A DNA stretch of 64,000 bases from Meandrina meandrites (GCA_963693305.1 OY855908.1:28594305-28658304); one strand, 5' to 3'. Positions 11,649 to 25,200 are shown, counted from the first letter of the stretch. The notes: generated by a model not told the origin, from the sequence alone. A program made the numbers and translations.

Positions 11649-11887
11649 TTTTTCTATCCTCCCACGGGCTTTGTTTACGAATCGACTTTCATTAAATCGA
11701 GTCGACACGTGTTGGAACGAGTCGTGACGACATTTTATTTTCTCCGACATCCATCAGTTTTACTTCCGGTAAGCGTTTCAACTTTGGATTTCCACTCGAT
11801 CCGGCAAGACTTGCGACTAGACTTCCGCAAAATCAAGTCGTCAGTACTTATAGACGACTCGAGTCGATGCTGGTGTATTGGACATGG

Positions 11888-12165
11888 ATGGCCAAGTGGC
11901 CCATCAGGCCGGAGCTTATCTCGGTTTCCGTAGCATGAAGCGACTAGGAGTATTTTTACTCCCCCTGAATGGGAAGCTAGTCCATCACAGGGTTACCTAC
12001 AGCAGTAAATTCGCCCGTTGCCATTTATACACCTGGGTGGAGAGAGGCACTATGAGAGTTAAGTGTATTGCCCAAGAACACAACGCAGTGTCCCGGCCAA
12101 GGGCTCGAACACGGACCGTTCAATCCAGAGTTCAACGTACTAAAAATTGGGCCACCGTTCCTCCC
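11888..12165 (-). mobile_element. tRNA-derived SINE, copy a
   Basis: Read on the minus strand, the element begins with a tRNA-like head (GGTGGCCNAATTTTTAGTACGTTGAACTC type A-box region, then a B-box-like GTGTTCGAGCC) and continues into a SINE body ending CGGCCTGATGGGCCACTTGG. The better preserved copy at 57487-57763 has a cleaner A box (TGGCCTAATGG) and B box (GTTCGAACC). Both lie at the left edge of a segmental duplication, so this is one insertion copied twice. Confidence 0.65.
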
Positions 12166-12183
12166 ATACTCCCGCTAGCTTAA

Positions 12184-14851
12184 TAAAGAGAGTGCTTAAT
12201 TCGTTACCGTTTAAGCTTTCGTACGTGGAATAATTCTAACATCTAAGCCATTTTGTTATCTTTCAGACTATTCTATTCCACAGACATAAAAGAGAGAGTT
12301 TCCAATATAAATTACGAATTTCTGCTATTTGTGTTTAAACTTCATTCAAAGTTTCCAAATTTTTGTTTTAAACAAACAGACTTTTCAGCATTGTCAAAAA
12401 ACAGCCATAAATATTTAGTCAAAAAGAGAAACATAACATATCTGTAGGTCTATTCGTAGCAGGTGCACTGAATAGCCCAAAATTGAGACAAGGAAAGCGA
12501 AGAAAATATGCAAAACGTAACGTTCCCAATGCAGACGAATGAAAACATGCCATAACACCGCAAACTAAGTGGTTGGATGGATGTTTTTTTAAATTTAGGT
12601 AGTCCTGAAGTAGAAAATCTTCTTTTTGTCATTTCATAAAATTTAAAATTTATTATCTATTGTCTTTCGGAACTTCTACCTGTTTAAACGGCCATCTTTA
12701 TCCAAATGGAATACATTTTACATACATTTCACTTTTGGTAATAAATATAGATACAGTAAGAGCTGCTGAAGGTAAAATTAATCGGTTTCCTTTGCTGTTT
12801 ATGGCAAGGTTAAACATCCGCTGCTGTTAATAGCTTAGTTCACGTGCATGGAATATTATTTTGAAATTAATTATTGACGCCTTTTTCTCTGATTTCCTTA
12901 GAGTCTCCCAGCGTTTGTGAACTTCCGTTCAATAACTCTCCAACCACTATTCGACCAAGAATATAAAAATTGTAGGGCTTTCCTTTGATATTCTGATATT
13001 GGCGCGAAACTGTCATAATGTGCTAAATTCTTTCGTGCATGCTTCTATAATTTATGCGGTTTTATATGTAATCTACTATTCTGTTAAGTGTTAGGCAGTT
13101 GTAAGATGGAGGATCGCAGCTAGGATCTCTGACCGATTACATGTTTGGTTTCCTCAGTTTACAGCGTTTTCTGTGCTGTTATTACAGAAACTTTGGCCCA
13201 AGAAGGAATTGTCTGTTGCCTAGCAACTCAGCTTTTTTTAATCTAAAACCGCTTATCTTTGCCAGAACATTAATGGAAGTATTTTAGCTTTGCTGACGGC
13301 TGAAGTTGAAGTTGACTTGCTGAAAGGAAAACTGTGAATGTAGGTAATGGGGCTTAAATTATTAAATATGTTTATGGCAAGGACGAACATCCGCTTTTGT
13401 TAACGCTTTTGAAATCAATTATTAACACGTTTTTCTTTGAGTTCGCTAGAGTCTTCAAGCATTTGAGAACATTGGTTTAATTACTCCCCAACCACCACTA
13501 CATTTTACTTCTCGGAGAATAAAGGAATAATTCGTCCAAGAAGGACACCACTTGCCATAGATTCTGATAGCGGCGCGAAACTTTGGCGCAAGAAGTGAAT
13601 AAGTCTGTGGCCTAGCAACTCAGTAAATTCACTTTCAAATCGAATAACACTTGAGTTCACCAACGCAAAGAAAATTGAAGTGTAACTTCATTTTACTTTG
13701 CGTTTCCATCACAATAGACCATGTTATATTGTACTTGGAATAATTCTTATATCCAACTGAGTCACTGGTAGTATTTTTTCGGATAATTTTGCAGGACTTC
13801 CAATGACTATTTTGTTATCTGGCAAACTATCCTATTCCATAGACATAAAAGACAGAGTAAGATTTAGTCTAGAACATAAATTAAGGAATTACTGTTATTC
13901 GTGTTTAAACTTTATTCAAAAGTTCTAACTTTTTGCTTTTAACAAACAGGTATTGCAACATTATCGAAACGCATTCAGAAACATTTAATTAAGAAATGAG
14001 AAAAGATATATAGAGATCTATCTCGTAGCAGGTGCACTGAATAGCCCAAACTTAAGCCAAGAAAGCGAATAAAATATGCAAAACATAACGTTCCCAACAC
14101 AGACGAATTTGTGTTAGAATGAAAACATGTCATAACACCGCAGACTAAGTGGTTGGGTGCATGATTACGAATTTAATCTAATATATTTAAACATTTAAAC
14201 CCACTTTAGATATTTATTTGTTATTCCTTTTTGATTAACTTTTTATTACAATTCAGCTTTGTTTGCCATCGTTCTATTTGTGCTTTTAAATTCTTTCCCT
14301 TCACTGAAACGGTTTTAGTTAAAAAAAAATAGAGTAATAGTCTCTATATATGCTGGTTTCTTCCAATGGGTTGCAAACACTTCTCCAGAATCATGAAAGA
14401 TATCTCATTGGTGGATCCATTGAAAGTCATAAATAGTTAACTAGAAAAGGGAAATGATCGTCGACATCTTTCTCGATGGACGTCAAACTTGTAAAAAGCA
14501 CAAAATGTTTTTTACATTAACCAATGGATGATCTTTCGGAAAAGCTCCGTAACTTTTAAATTCTTTCAACTTTTCTATCGTACGAAGATAAGTTTGACTG
14601 AAACACTTGATAGCGCCGCAGGTGCGTTGGTTGCTCCACGTGATGTAATCTAAATACTTGGTTGTCTTAATTACCACTAAGTAAAAATTATAAGTCAACG
14701 TATAAACACAGGCGGCCAAGCGCACGCTGAGGGGAGTTTTAATAACCGAAATAACCTGCATTAACGGGTTATTTTTCAGCTTCATTAAGTACCCTGGCTC
14801 ATGACGCTAATTTCAAACACGATTATTAACGACTGAAACCGGCAAGAAACC
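12184..14851. repeat. Segmental duplication, copy a
   Basis: Nearly collinear with 57780-64000: 12184-13412 matches 57780-58995 and 13413-14851 matches 62546-64000, the second copy being split by a 3.55-kb transposon. Parts recur more loosely at 15230-16190 and 37400-39300, upstream of gene copies 2 and 3. No gene is recognisable. The short frames (for example 12253-12447 and 14483-14785) are retained only by sequence similarity. Confidence 0.7.
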
Positions 14852-16294
14852 CTCCTCTATCCCAGGCTTCCTCTTCTTTTTCTCCCTTGTCTTTGAACCG
14901 AGAAGAGAGACATTGGTTGCGGCTGGTTACGTGATCCCTACTGACAAAAACTTTTCTATCCGGGCCAACACAACGAACTATTATGATTCCCCATTGCTAA
15001 CCACACAATGTCTCTTTTGAAAGCTTTCAGTCCCCTTCGAAGCTTCATAGATCAAAATAATTAATTTGCTACCGGCCACCCTCTTTTGTAAAGTCCTGGA
15101 TCCAGCCTGCCAGAAACTTTTAAGAGAGTTAAAACTATTACTCGCTGAGGGACGGTGCTCATAGTATCAAGATTTGAACGGTCTTGAAGTACATAGTCTT
15201 GTTTATTCTTTGCATAAATATGTTTATGGCAAAGTTAAACATCCACTGCTGTTAATAGATTTGTTCACGTGCGTGGAATATTATTTTGAAATAAATTATT
15301 GACGCCTTTCCCTCTGAGTTCGTTAGAGACTTCCAGCGTTTGTGAACTTCCGTTCAATTACTCCCCAACCACCAGTAATCCCTATTTTTTGGAAGAATGA
15401 AAGAGTTATTCCAATACAAAAATTAAAGGGCTTGCCATAGATGTTCTGATATTGGCGCGAAACTTTTGCGCAAGAGGGGATTATGTCAGTTGCCCAGCAG
15501 CTCAGCTTTTTTAATCTAAAATCGCTTAATTAATGGAGGTAATTTAGTTTTGCTAATAGCTGGAGCTGGAGTTGACCAGCTCAAAGTAGAACTGTGGATG
15601 CAAGTAATGCTTCATAAATTATTAAATATATTTATGGCAAGGATGAACATCCGCTGGTGTAAATGGTTTTGAAATAAATTATTGACACGTTTTTCTTGGA
15701 GCTCGCTAGAGGCTTCCAGCGCTTGAGAACATTGGTTTCATTACCTTAATAATAAATATTATCACTATTTTAAAAAGGCTCTAATGTTACACGGACGAGA
15801 AAAACGTTTTAAGTGTAAAAAAAGAGAGTAATGGTCTTTATTCTGGTTTATTCCAATAGGTTGCAAAACTTCTACAGAATCATGAAAGATATCTTATTGG
15901 TTAATCTACTGAAAGTCATAAATAGTTAACTATAAAAGGGAAATGATCGTCAACATAAAATGTGTATTGAATCACGACGTCTTTACACAACGTAATCGAT
16001 AGTCTTTCAGAGAAACTCTGTAACTGTTAAATTCTTTCAATGTTTCTATAATGTGGAGATAAACTGCGATTTTCAAGATCTGACTGGAATACTTCACTTA
16101 AATACTTGATAGCGCCGCAGGGCGTCGGTTCCGCCGCCTGATGTTTAATTATTTTAATTACCACTAAGTAAAAACTGTGAATCAACATAAAAGTGATATA
16201 TTCAGGAATTTCACATAAAGAGAGCTATAAAAATCTTCCTATTCCTTTCGCGTTTATTCAAACTTCACCATTTGTGGTTGACACGCTCCACGCC
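14852..16294. other. Upstream region of copy 2
   Basis: Non-coding. From about 15230 it repeats phrases of the segmental duplication (ATGTTTATGGCAA, TTGACGCCTTT, TTCCAGCGTTTGTGAACTTC). The last 100 bp before the copy 2 start codon (CGTTTATTCAAACTTCACCA) are shared by all three gene copies and should be 5' untranslated region or promoter. Confidence 0.5.
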
Positions 16295-19200
16295 ATGGCA
16301 CACCTTCCACTTTTGCTCGTTGTCTTTCTTTCAGTTCACACAACGACGACGTTTGCTATGGAAAAAAGTACTCCCAGTCTTCATCGAAGTCCAACAGGTG
16401 ACCGTTCTTTTGGTAACTTTAAGCGAAATCCCTTCCACTACTTATGGGAAAAGAATATAACATGGTCCATGGTGATAGATCAGTTGGACTGCACTTTCCT
16501 TTGTGTTGGTGAACCAAAGTGTTATTCGATTAACGTGGCGGCTCATCCTGACTCAAATGGTCTTTATCTGTGTGAGTTGCTGGCCACTGACAAGTACAGA
16601 GCAATTGAAAAATTTCACGCCAATGCTACCTTCCATCATTACAGTCCTTGGGTAAGACAAAAAATGTTTTTAGTTTACACTTTTTTCAGTTTACTCCGAA
16701 TCATTTGCAGTCTCTCGGTAAATACAAAGAAAGTAGTTCTTATCACTATTTCTTTTCATGCGTTATTTTCAGTCTCCATGTGAAAGCGGTCCTTGCAAGA
16801 ACGGTGCCGACTGTGTTCCTGACTATGAATTAAACTCCTATCACTGTCGCTGCAAGGGGGGATATCAAGGAATTCACTGCGAAAACAAACTTACGAGAGG
16901 TACAATTTCAAAATGTCTTAATTCATATTTTAATCCAAGTCTAAGAAAATTAAACAATAAGAGACTCAATCGTTTTTCTCGCGACTCCCAGATCAGTGGT
17001 TAACTGCTATCATGAACTTTCAAGCAGTAGCATGGGGAAGAGAGAGCCAGGACATTTCATTTTTCTAATTTGATTTTTTTTGATTTTTTTTCCTTTAAAA
17101 TATGTAAAGAAAAAATGGGTTAAAGATTCTGTTCATTCAATATAATCAATGGAGAATCTTAAGGTCAAAGATTTGAAGGCTCTCGCCAAAGATCGAGGCA
17201 TCAAAGGGTATTACAGATTGCGTAAAGCGGAACTTATAGAGGTGTTGACTCCGGTGGGTGATTTGGTTGACCTTGGAGAGAACACAAAGAATGATCAACC
17301 CATACCGGAGATTGATATCTCGATTCCCACACCATCAAGAATAACGCAGATAAAGAATCTTGTTGTAGAACCCGTAAAGAGTGTAATGAACCCTAATCTT
17401 TTTAAAAATGCAGTATATGAACTCATCGAAGCTTTGACAAAACCAATTAAACCTAGAGAAACGGTAAAAGAGATCACCAATGATAAGAGTGAACCTATAT
17501 TCGTTATTAGAGAGATTGAAAGTGATCTGAGTGTACCTTTCGAAAATACAGCTATCTGTTGCAGTGATCCTAATATAATCCCATACAACGGTTTTCCAAG
17601 ATGCCCTCACGGAAAAGATAAACCCCAATGTAAAGAGTGTGGTGGGTGGAGGATCTGTACTCACGGCAAATTTAAACCTTACTGTAAGGATTGTAAAGGA
17701 TCACAGATCTGCAGTCATGGAAAAAATAAACATCAATGCAGAGATTGTAAAGGATCACAGATCTGTCATCATGATCGAGTTATCTATAGTTGTAAATACT
17801 GTATGGGATGTACACATGGAAGATTAAAAAAATATTGTAAAGAGTGTAAAGGCAGCAGAATCTGCGAGCATAATCGAGTAAAGTACACATGTAAAGAGTG
17901 CGGTGGAAAAGGCATCTGTCAACACGGAAAGAATAAAAGATACTGTAAAGAGTGTAAAGGTAGTGGAATCTGTCCTCACGGAAAGAATAAACCTTGCAAA
18001 GAGTGTAACGCAAAGAAGTAATTGAATATTCACAAGGCTGTTAACACATTAGTATTCATAACGCGTATCACGTTATGAACATGTGTAATGATCATCTTCA
18101 CATACTTCGTATAGATCAAAGATCTGCAAAGATCCTTTGATCCTTCATCGAAACATATACCAAGCTAATCCGCCAGCGATAATTGTCAATGCCGCAAGAT
18201 TAATCTCATGTTTTGTTGAGTCGGGCTTAGCCGGTGGCGGTTGTGGTTATCAGCAGGTATTGCGACAGGTTTAGGCGTCTCTTTCACAACCGAAGTGTGA
18301 GGTAACAGTACCTTACTCTTTCCGAGGTTATGTTTTATACCGACAGGCACAGTCTTCAAATTAACATCTAAATTGACACCTAATTTCATGGTCGGTTCAA
18401 CACGTTTCAGTCTATTGTTATAACCGATCGTACTCTCCGTACTGATCACCATTCTCGACGGCATTAACCACGTACCGGGAGAGACGGCCAAATCGAGCTT
18501 AACTTTGGCCTCCTGTACAGCCAGTTGAAATCTCTGTACACTCTTACTTATGTCCGGCTGTTTAATCGCATCCTCCAATAACACGAGAAACTCTTGTCGA
18601 ACCTCCTGTGCACTTCCTGTGTTTCCGAGAATGCTGCTTCTGACGTTAACCTGTGCACCTAATACGCAGTAGACAAGCGCTTCGATCGATTGATTAAGTC
18701 TCGCCTGACCGGCTTTAGTCAATCCGTTAGATACCCTCGTGAGAAAGTATTCATAACCATTATCAATATCATTCAATATGTACTGTAGAAGATTACCTTT
18801 CGATCCCTCACCTCCCTCTTCGCTGAATTTGAAAAATCCGGGATAGGAAGAACTATGGCCGGCCTTAGACGGTCCTACGTAAGAGACCCAAATGTAAACA
18901 GATCCCAAACCGTGATTCTCTCCTTTATGGATACGAAAGTCAAGATCAGTCGAAATATTAAACTCTTTGCAGATCCTCTTATAAGAAGGAATGTCGTATC
19001 TGTTATCCTTTTCATTAAAGGGTGGATCACCGGGTGAAGCGATCGAACTCTGTATTCCCCCCATCTGAAACAGGATTCTCCTGATCGTAAAGTAGACGTG
19101 AAACCAGAGAATAGCTCGTATCTGCGGTGGAAGTTTGAGTTCACTGTCAGTCACATCGATTCCTCCAATCTTCTCCTCTAATAGAAGACGCTGACTCACC

Positions 19201-22200
19201 CCGCAACCTGTCGTTGCACACCAGACAGCGAAGTTAAGCTGCTGCGGCCAATACCTCATATTAGGTCTGTTCAACCATTCATGTGACTCTTTTGCAGAGG
19301 TGTGTTTAATCGTTGTATTTAAAAAGATATCTCTGACGGGTACAGAGAAATAATCTGTTGGCGTTGCGAAGATATTCAATCTCTTTAACTTCTCTTTCAA
19401 ATTGAGAGTAATGTTCTCTTCGAAGTCGATCGCGGGAATCAGTAATGAGGGTTTTGGATTAAGTGTCAACTCTAACGGAAAATCTAAGGAAAGACCCAAC
19501 GCTTTTTTCATCTCGTCGGGAAAGTACAGACTGTACATAAACTTACTCTTATCAAAGACTGCATACTCTGAACCGTCCCTACCAACAAATCTGACGTAAG
19601 GTTCTTTATCGTAATCATCAACGCCGTGTCGGAATTTAGTCAGGTCGGCATTTGGATATCGATCGAGAAAACTGTTCCACAGAGATTTGGGTTCATCTTT
19701 CTTATCATCATCTTTCTGATTACTCATTGTATTTATCAATCATATTTTTTTAAATGAAGTAAGGATTATACGGAGGATCTCTGAATGACTCATCGATCAC
19801 TATCATGCAATTACAGCTCACTCTGACTGGGCGAGTTTTTTTAACATCTCTGAACGAATATTTTCCTCCATCTTTTTTAAATCCGCCTGTGGCATAGGGG
19901 GTGGTGGCTGATGCTCATTCTTTTCTCTTATCAATCTCTTCATCTCATAATACTTTTCACACTCTTTTTTTACCAAAAGAAACTCTTCATGGCTTATCTT
20001 ATTGTCTGTCAACGCTTTAGAGACTACGTCTTTCACTGTGTTTATCTTCGCTTGACAGACAGAGACGGTCTTTTCATGCTTACTAACCTTCTTCGAGATG
20101 ATCTTTGCAAGACTCGCTGTCGCTACACTCGTCAAGGCACAGACACCTCCGACAGCTCCCAATGCGACAGAGACGGGAATACCGATTCCTGTAAGTCCCG
20201 TACCCAATCCTCCTCCGCAGAGAGCGACAGACAGACTTCCACTGCCTGTAGACAGATTAAAAAGATAACTCCTTGCCCTCTTATACTTTTTGTATATTTT
20301 TTCACAATCGTGTAGATCCTTCTCGAGAAGGGATAACCAATCTGAACACTGTTTTAATCTGAAGTTTTCACCGGTGTATTCGTTTGGCAACTGAGGGTAT
20401 ATCTCTCTGTAACTCTCCATTTACTTTCTCTTACTCTTATTTTTAACCTGTTCAACGAAGTAGACAACGACGGCGACTATCAACAACCACGCATTCTTTG
20501 CTAGAAAACCGATCGCCTCACCCGCTGTTTTAAAGATGAAACTTGCTATCGCACCGATCATTCCGGGAAGTATCTCCCCCAGTTTTTTGCCTATGGCTTT
20601 AAAACCGTTACCGATACCTTTACCCAATCTCGACAGACCGCTCTTAAGATTAGATACGATCACACCGATCACTGCGCCCACGGCGGAGAGAACAGCGAAG
20701 GCGGTGAAACCATACTTTTTAAAGATCGCTTTGACTCTGTCCCGAAGAGATAACCGTTCCTCTATCACTTCAACCTCCCTCTCCATATTCTCTCTCTCAT
20801 CTCTCTGCTGTTCGATGTCGCGAACGATGTTCTCTCTCTGACTGGGCCCGGCATCTTTAAGAGAGGATTCGAGCTCCTTCTCTTTCTCTCTTCTCCTTGT
20901 TATCCCTCTCTCATCAGTCTCAATCACCTCCTCAAAAGTCGGGCCGAGACTGTCTTTTATGGTCTTCGGTAATTTATCATTCAGTTCACCATCTGATCTG
21001 AAAAGAGGATAACTCTTACCTCCCTTTCTTTTCATTCTCACGACCACTCGATCATACTCATCTATGTCAGATGTAAAAGAGGAGTTTGCAGGATTGACCT
21101 TCGGATACTTTTCTCGGATCCTTTCCCAAGCGTCATCTCTCCTCTCCTCTCTCCTTATAAGGGGTGTGTTCTCATCGATAAAAGAGGTCTCTTCATAATT
21201 GCGATTATCGAAACCTCTATCTCTTCTCGATGTGGATGTCATAGGTATCATCTCTCCCTCATCATCGTCACCGGGATCGACCGGTTCAAAAGGATTGTCA
21301 GTCTCTGTCGGGTCAACATCCATGATTCTTTACTTAATTAAGTAAAGAATCTTTAAACTTATTATTTGCTTGATAATCTTTTTTTAATTATCTATACTTA
21401 CCAGTCAGAATAATCTACTCGCAACGTAACCCAACGCCAACATCCCTCCTCCGACGTAGGCCATCTCACCCACTCTCTGATCATCACTCGGTCGGTAGTA
21501 ATCAGAGAGTCGAGGTTCTTGAAGAGAGTAATCAGGATGTGTCTGAGAGTAGAGTTTAAAAGCCTCATCAGTGTTCGAGAGATTCTGTGAAGCCTGATGC
21601 TCCTCATCTCTCTGCTGATTATACCAATCCAAAAGTCTCTGTCTCTTCTCTTGGTAAGCTGCGTAATCTCTTTGGTACTTTTCCAAGGCTTTATCGTGTC
21701 GAATTCTCTCTGTGTCCGTATTCGATCCGCTTAGATACTTTGCCAAATAAAATCCTCCGACAAACGCTGTGGCGTTTAAAACTGCTCCACCTATCATTAA
21801 CGCAATAGTCGCCATATGAATATTATTGGTGAAACCTTTATCCTATTTATTAAGATGGAAGAATCTTCTGTTTCTCCAAATACTCTTTTAAGTACATACT
21901 TCCTGACAAGACAGCGACCCATTTACCGTAGTTGGATGAGGGATCGTTTATGAATGATTCTTTTATAGCCTTCTTCGCAATGTATCCGACTCCTGCGGAG
22001 AGGCCTATCAGAACGGATGCATCAGTGACGGTCTTCACAAGTTTATTCTCTGACATTTTTACTCTTCAGAGATTATCTTTAAATAAATCTCACAAGAATG
22101 TGTCGTAAGAATTTCCTTTACTCTTCTCCTCTTCGATTCTCTTCAACTCTTGTTCTCTTCTCTCCTTATGTATGAACATTCGGTGATTATACTCACCGCA

Positions 22201-25200
22201 TTCACATAAACCTCCTCCCTCAGGTATCTTAACTCCGCAGGCGCAGTGTTTTTTCGGTGAACAAAACGTAATATAAAGACTGAAGGCAAAGAGCGAAGCG
22301 ATGATTATGTCACTTAATTCAAAGTCAAATTCGAAGTACATTTTAATTGAGATGACATTCTCTTTAATCGATCTTATTTATAAGTATCATACCGAACTTT
22401 TTATACCCCTCTCCCAAACCGTCAAATATGGTTCTGGCATCTGAGGTCTGTATAGACAGTTTTGTGTCTTTGTAAATATCTAAAACGGAGATAAAATTAT
22501 ACGTTTTCCAACCCCTGCCTGTGTTGGGTACCGTGATGTTAATATTATCGCTCAGACTCAGGAAGGGTGCGGGATTCAAAATAAACTGAACAGTTCCGTT
22601 ATCATCCTCTGACTCAGTCTTTAATCCATCGATCAGAGATATTGAGTAGACTCCCGGATTCTTGATTATTATTTTCTCATAGTCCTCCTCATTCACAACG
22701 AAATCAGAGGGATCACTCTGTCTGGTGTAACGAGTATGATCCTCTGTTCCGTTTGCGAAGAATCTGATGAAGCTATCATTGTCGTGTTTGAGATAACCTT
22801 TATAAAAGACTTTTTTGGGAACGGATTCATCCACATAATTTCTCATCTCACTGATCTTTTGCAGAGTGATCGATTCTCTCTTATCAACCGTTCTGTTGAC
22901 ATAATTGACATTCACCGCGTAATCAACATCTTTAGTTTCAGGGGTCTTAAGGTTATGTATCTCATTTCCTCCCATGTCGAGATCTCCCTTCCTGATAACC
23001 TTCTCGTCGACGTAACTTTTATTGACTGCGTCTCTATCACCAACGGGATTGGCAAGGTTAATTACTCTCTTCAATTTGAGATCGAGATTCTTCGGAGTCT
23101 TCTCCTTACTCGCTATCACTCCCTTCTTTGAGTTAAGAGAATCGATCCTCTTCAGTATCTCTTCTCTCTGCATATAATCTTTCAAGTAAATACTTCCGGA
23201 GAGGATTCCTACCCATTTAAGGTAGTCTGTAATGCTTGTTGAGGGGTCATCCATATTGATGAAGTAACCGAACCCTGAGGAGATACCTATCAGAACGGAG
23301 GCGTCATATATAGTCTTGAAGATCTTCTCTTTCAACATTTATCTTGAGAGAGAAGATCTTTAAATCTTCATAGCACAGAATGTGGCTATGAACGAAGTTC
23401 ATAGCATCCCCATCTTCGGTACGGGAATCTTTGATTCTATCGCAGGAGGTGGTTGAGGTCTTGCTATCGCAGGGGGAGGTTCCGTTAAGGGAGGATCAAC
23501 CTTTGTGTCTTTTCTGTAACTCATAAACATATTCACTGCGGTCAAGCCGATACCGACAAGAGAGATCGCGGTTGTGAAAGAGATCTCAGGAATCCAACCC
23601 TCTGCTGTGAGAGTCTTACTCTGCTCGTCTCTCTCCTCCGGTTCAGTTGCCTTATCAGCATCACGTTTCATCTTCTCTTTCAACGCCTCCTTAGCCCTTC
23701 GGTTATACTCAGCTAGTTTCTTTCCTGCGGCGACCTTCTTGGGATCTTTCTCTTTTGTTTTAACATTACTCTCAATAGGGGCCTTAGTGATCTGCTCAAC
23801 ATCTTCTGACATGTTTTAGTAATGTCAGAAGATGTCTTTAAACAGGTTTAGATAGTTAAGCTTAAGAGTTTACACTGGTAAAAATATAAGATCATCCTCA
23901 TCCATAAAAGCCCCGTGTTTCTGTACCTGATCCTTACTCATATTTATTATCACTTCCCTTCCTTTCTCAAAAGCGATTGTGATTATTTTAAACTGTTGTT
24001 CAGTGAAAGCGATGAGATCATTACCTCCCCAGAGATCCTCATGTCTAAATCTTATTGATACAGCTTCCCTATCACCAATGGCTGAAAAGAACTTTTCTCT
24101 CTGTTCTTCAGAAATTTTTACTCTGTGTTCAATGTAACGCACAATGCTGGGAGCGTTATCGAGTACCTTCTCTTGAGACATTTTTATTTAATAAGTGATG
24201 CGAATTCTTTAAATCATTTTTCCACTATTAAGCTTAAATCAACTGAAACGGTTGATTTAAGTTTGCTGTTTTTTTACAACGGTGAATAGAAATAATCATC
24301 CGCATCAACGATTTCGTGTTTCTGTACTTGTTCCTCACTCATATTTATTATCACTCCCCTTCCTTTGTCAAAAGCGCTTGCGATTCTTTTAAACTGTTGC
24401 ATAGTGAAAGCGATGAGATCATCACCGTCAGAAAGATCCTCATGTCGGAATCTTATGGAGACAGCTCTGTTGTTATCAATGGCTTCGCAGAATCTCTCTC
24501 TCTGTTCATCAGGGATGTTCACTCTATAATCAACGTAACGCACAACTTTGGGAGAGATAGCGAGTACCTTCTCTTTCTCAGAGATGTTAACTTTGCGAAC
24601 TAGCACCTTCTCTTGAGACATTTTAATAAGTCATTATAATTCTTTAAATCATTTTTCTAATACTGATTAACCTTTATTAATCAAGCTTAACACCCTCTAT
24701 TACCAATCTTCCGATAATGAAAGGCTTGAGTTCCCAATAAGGAATGTAGTGAGGTATTCTTATTAAGAGAACCCCTTCATCTCTGCACATCTCATCCTTT
24801 AAAGAGTCTTTCATCACTTGATACTCGAAATCTTCCGCACATGAGTGAAAACAGGGGGTGAACCTTGAGTGCTGCGCACCATCGTACTCGAATGCCAAAC
24901 CTTTACCGAGATGAGTGATCACGTCAGGGTTATAACCGTCCAACTCGAGGTTCTGGTAAGTCCAAAGATTCTTCAACCAATCGGGTCTCACCTTTTTAAA
25001 CTCTTTTTTGAATAACTCTTGAAATATCTTTCTACACTTCTCTTCATATACTCCGAATGACATCTTTAGTTGTTGCATAGTTATTGTTTAAAACAGGTTC
25101 CACAGTTGAATTGGTTGACTTAACAGCCTATTAAGAGTCATTAGAAACCTCCTCATTCTCCTTAGAATTCTCCTCACTCGGTCTTAACTTTACGTGCTTA

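Noticed and set aside
17295..24603. Opposite-strand open frames across the virus-like element (for example 17824-18033, 20536-20841, 22736-23131)
   Set aside because: They are shadows of the real genes: low complexity, no promoter motif and no sensible starts.
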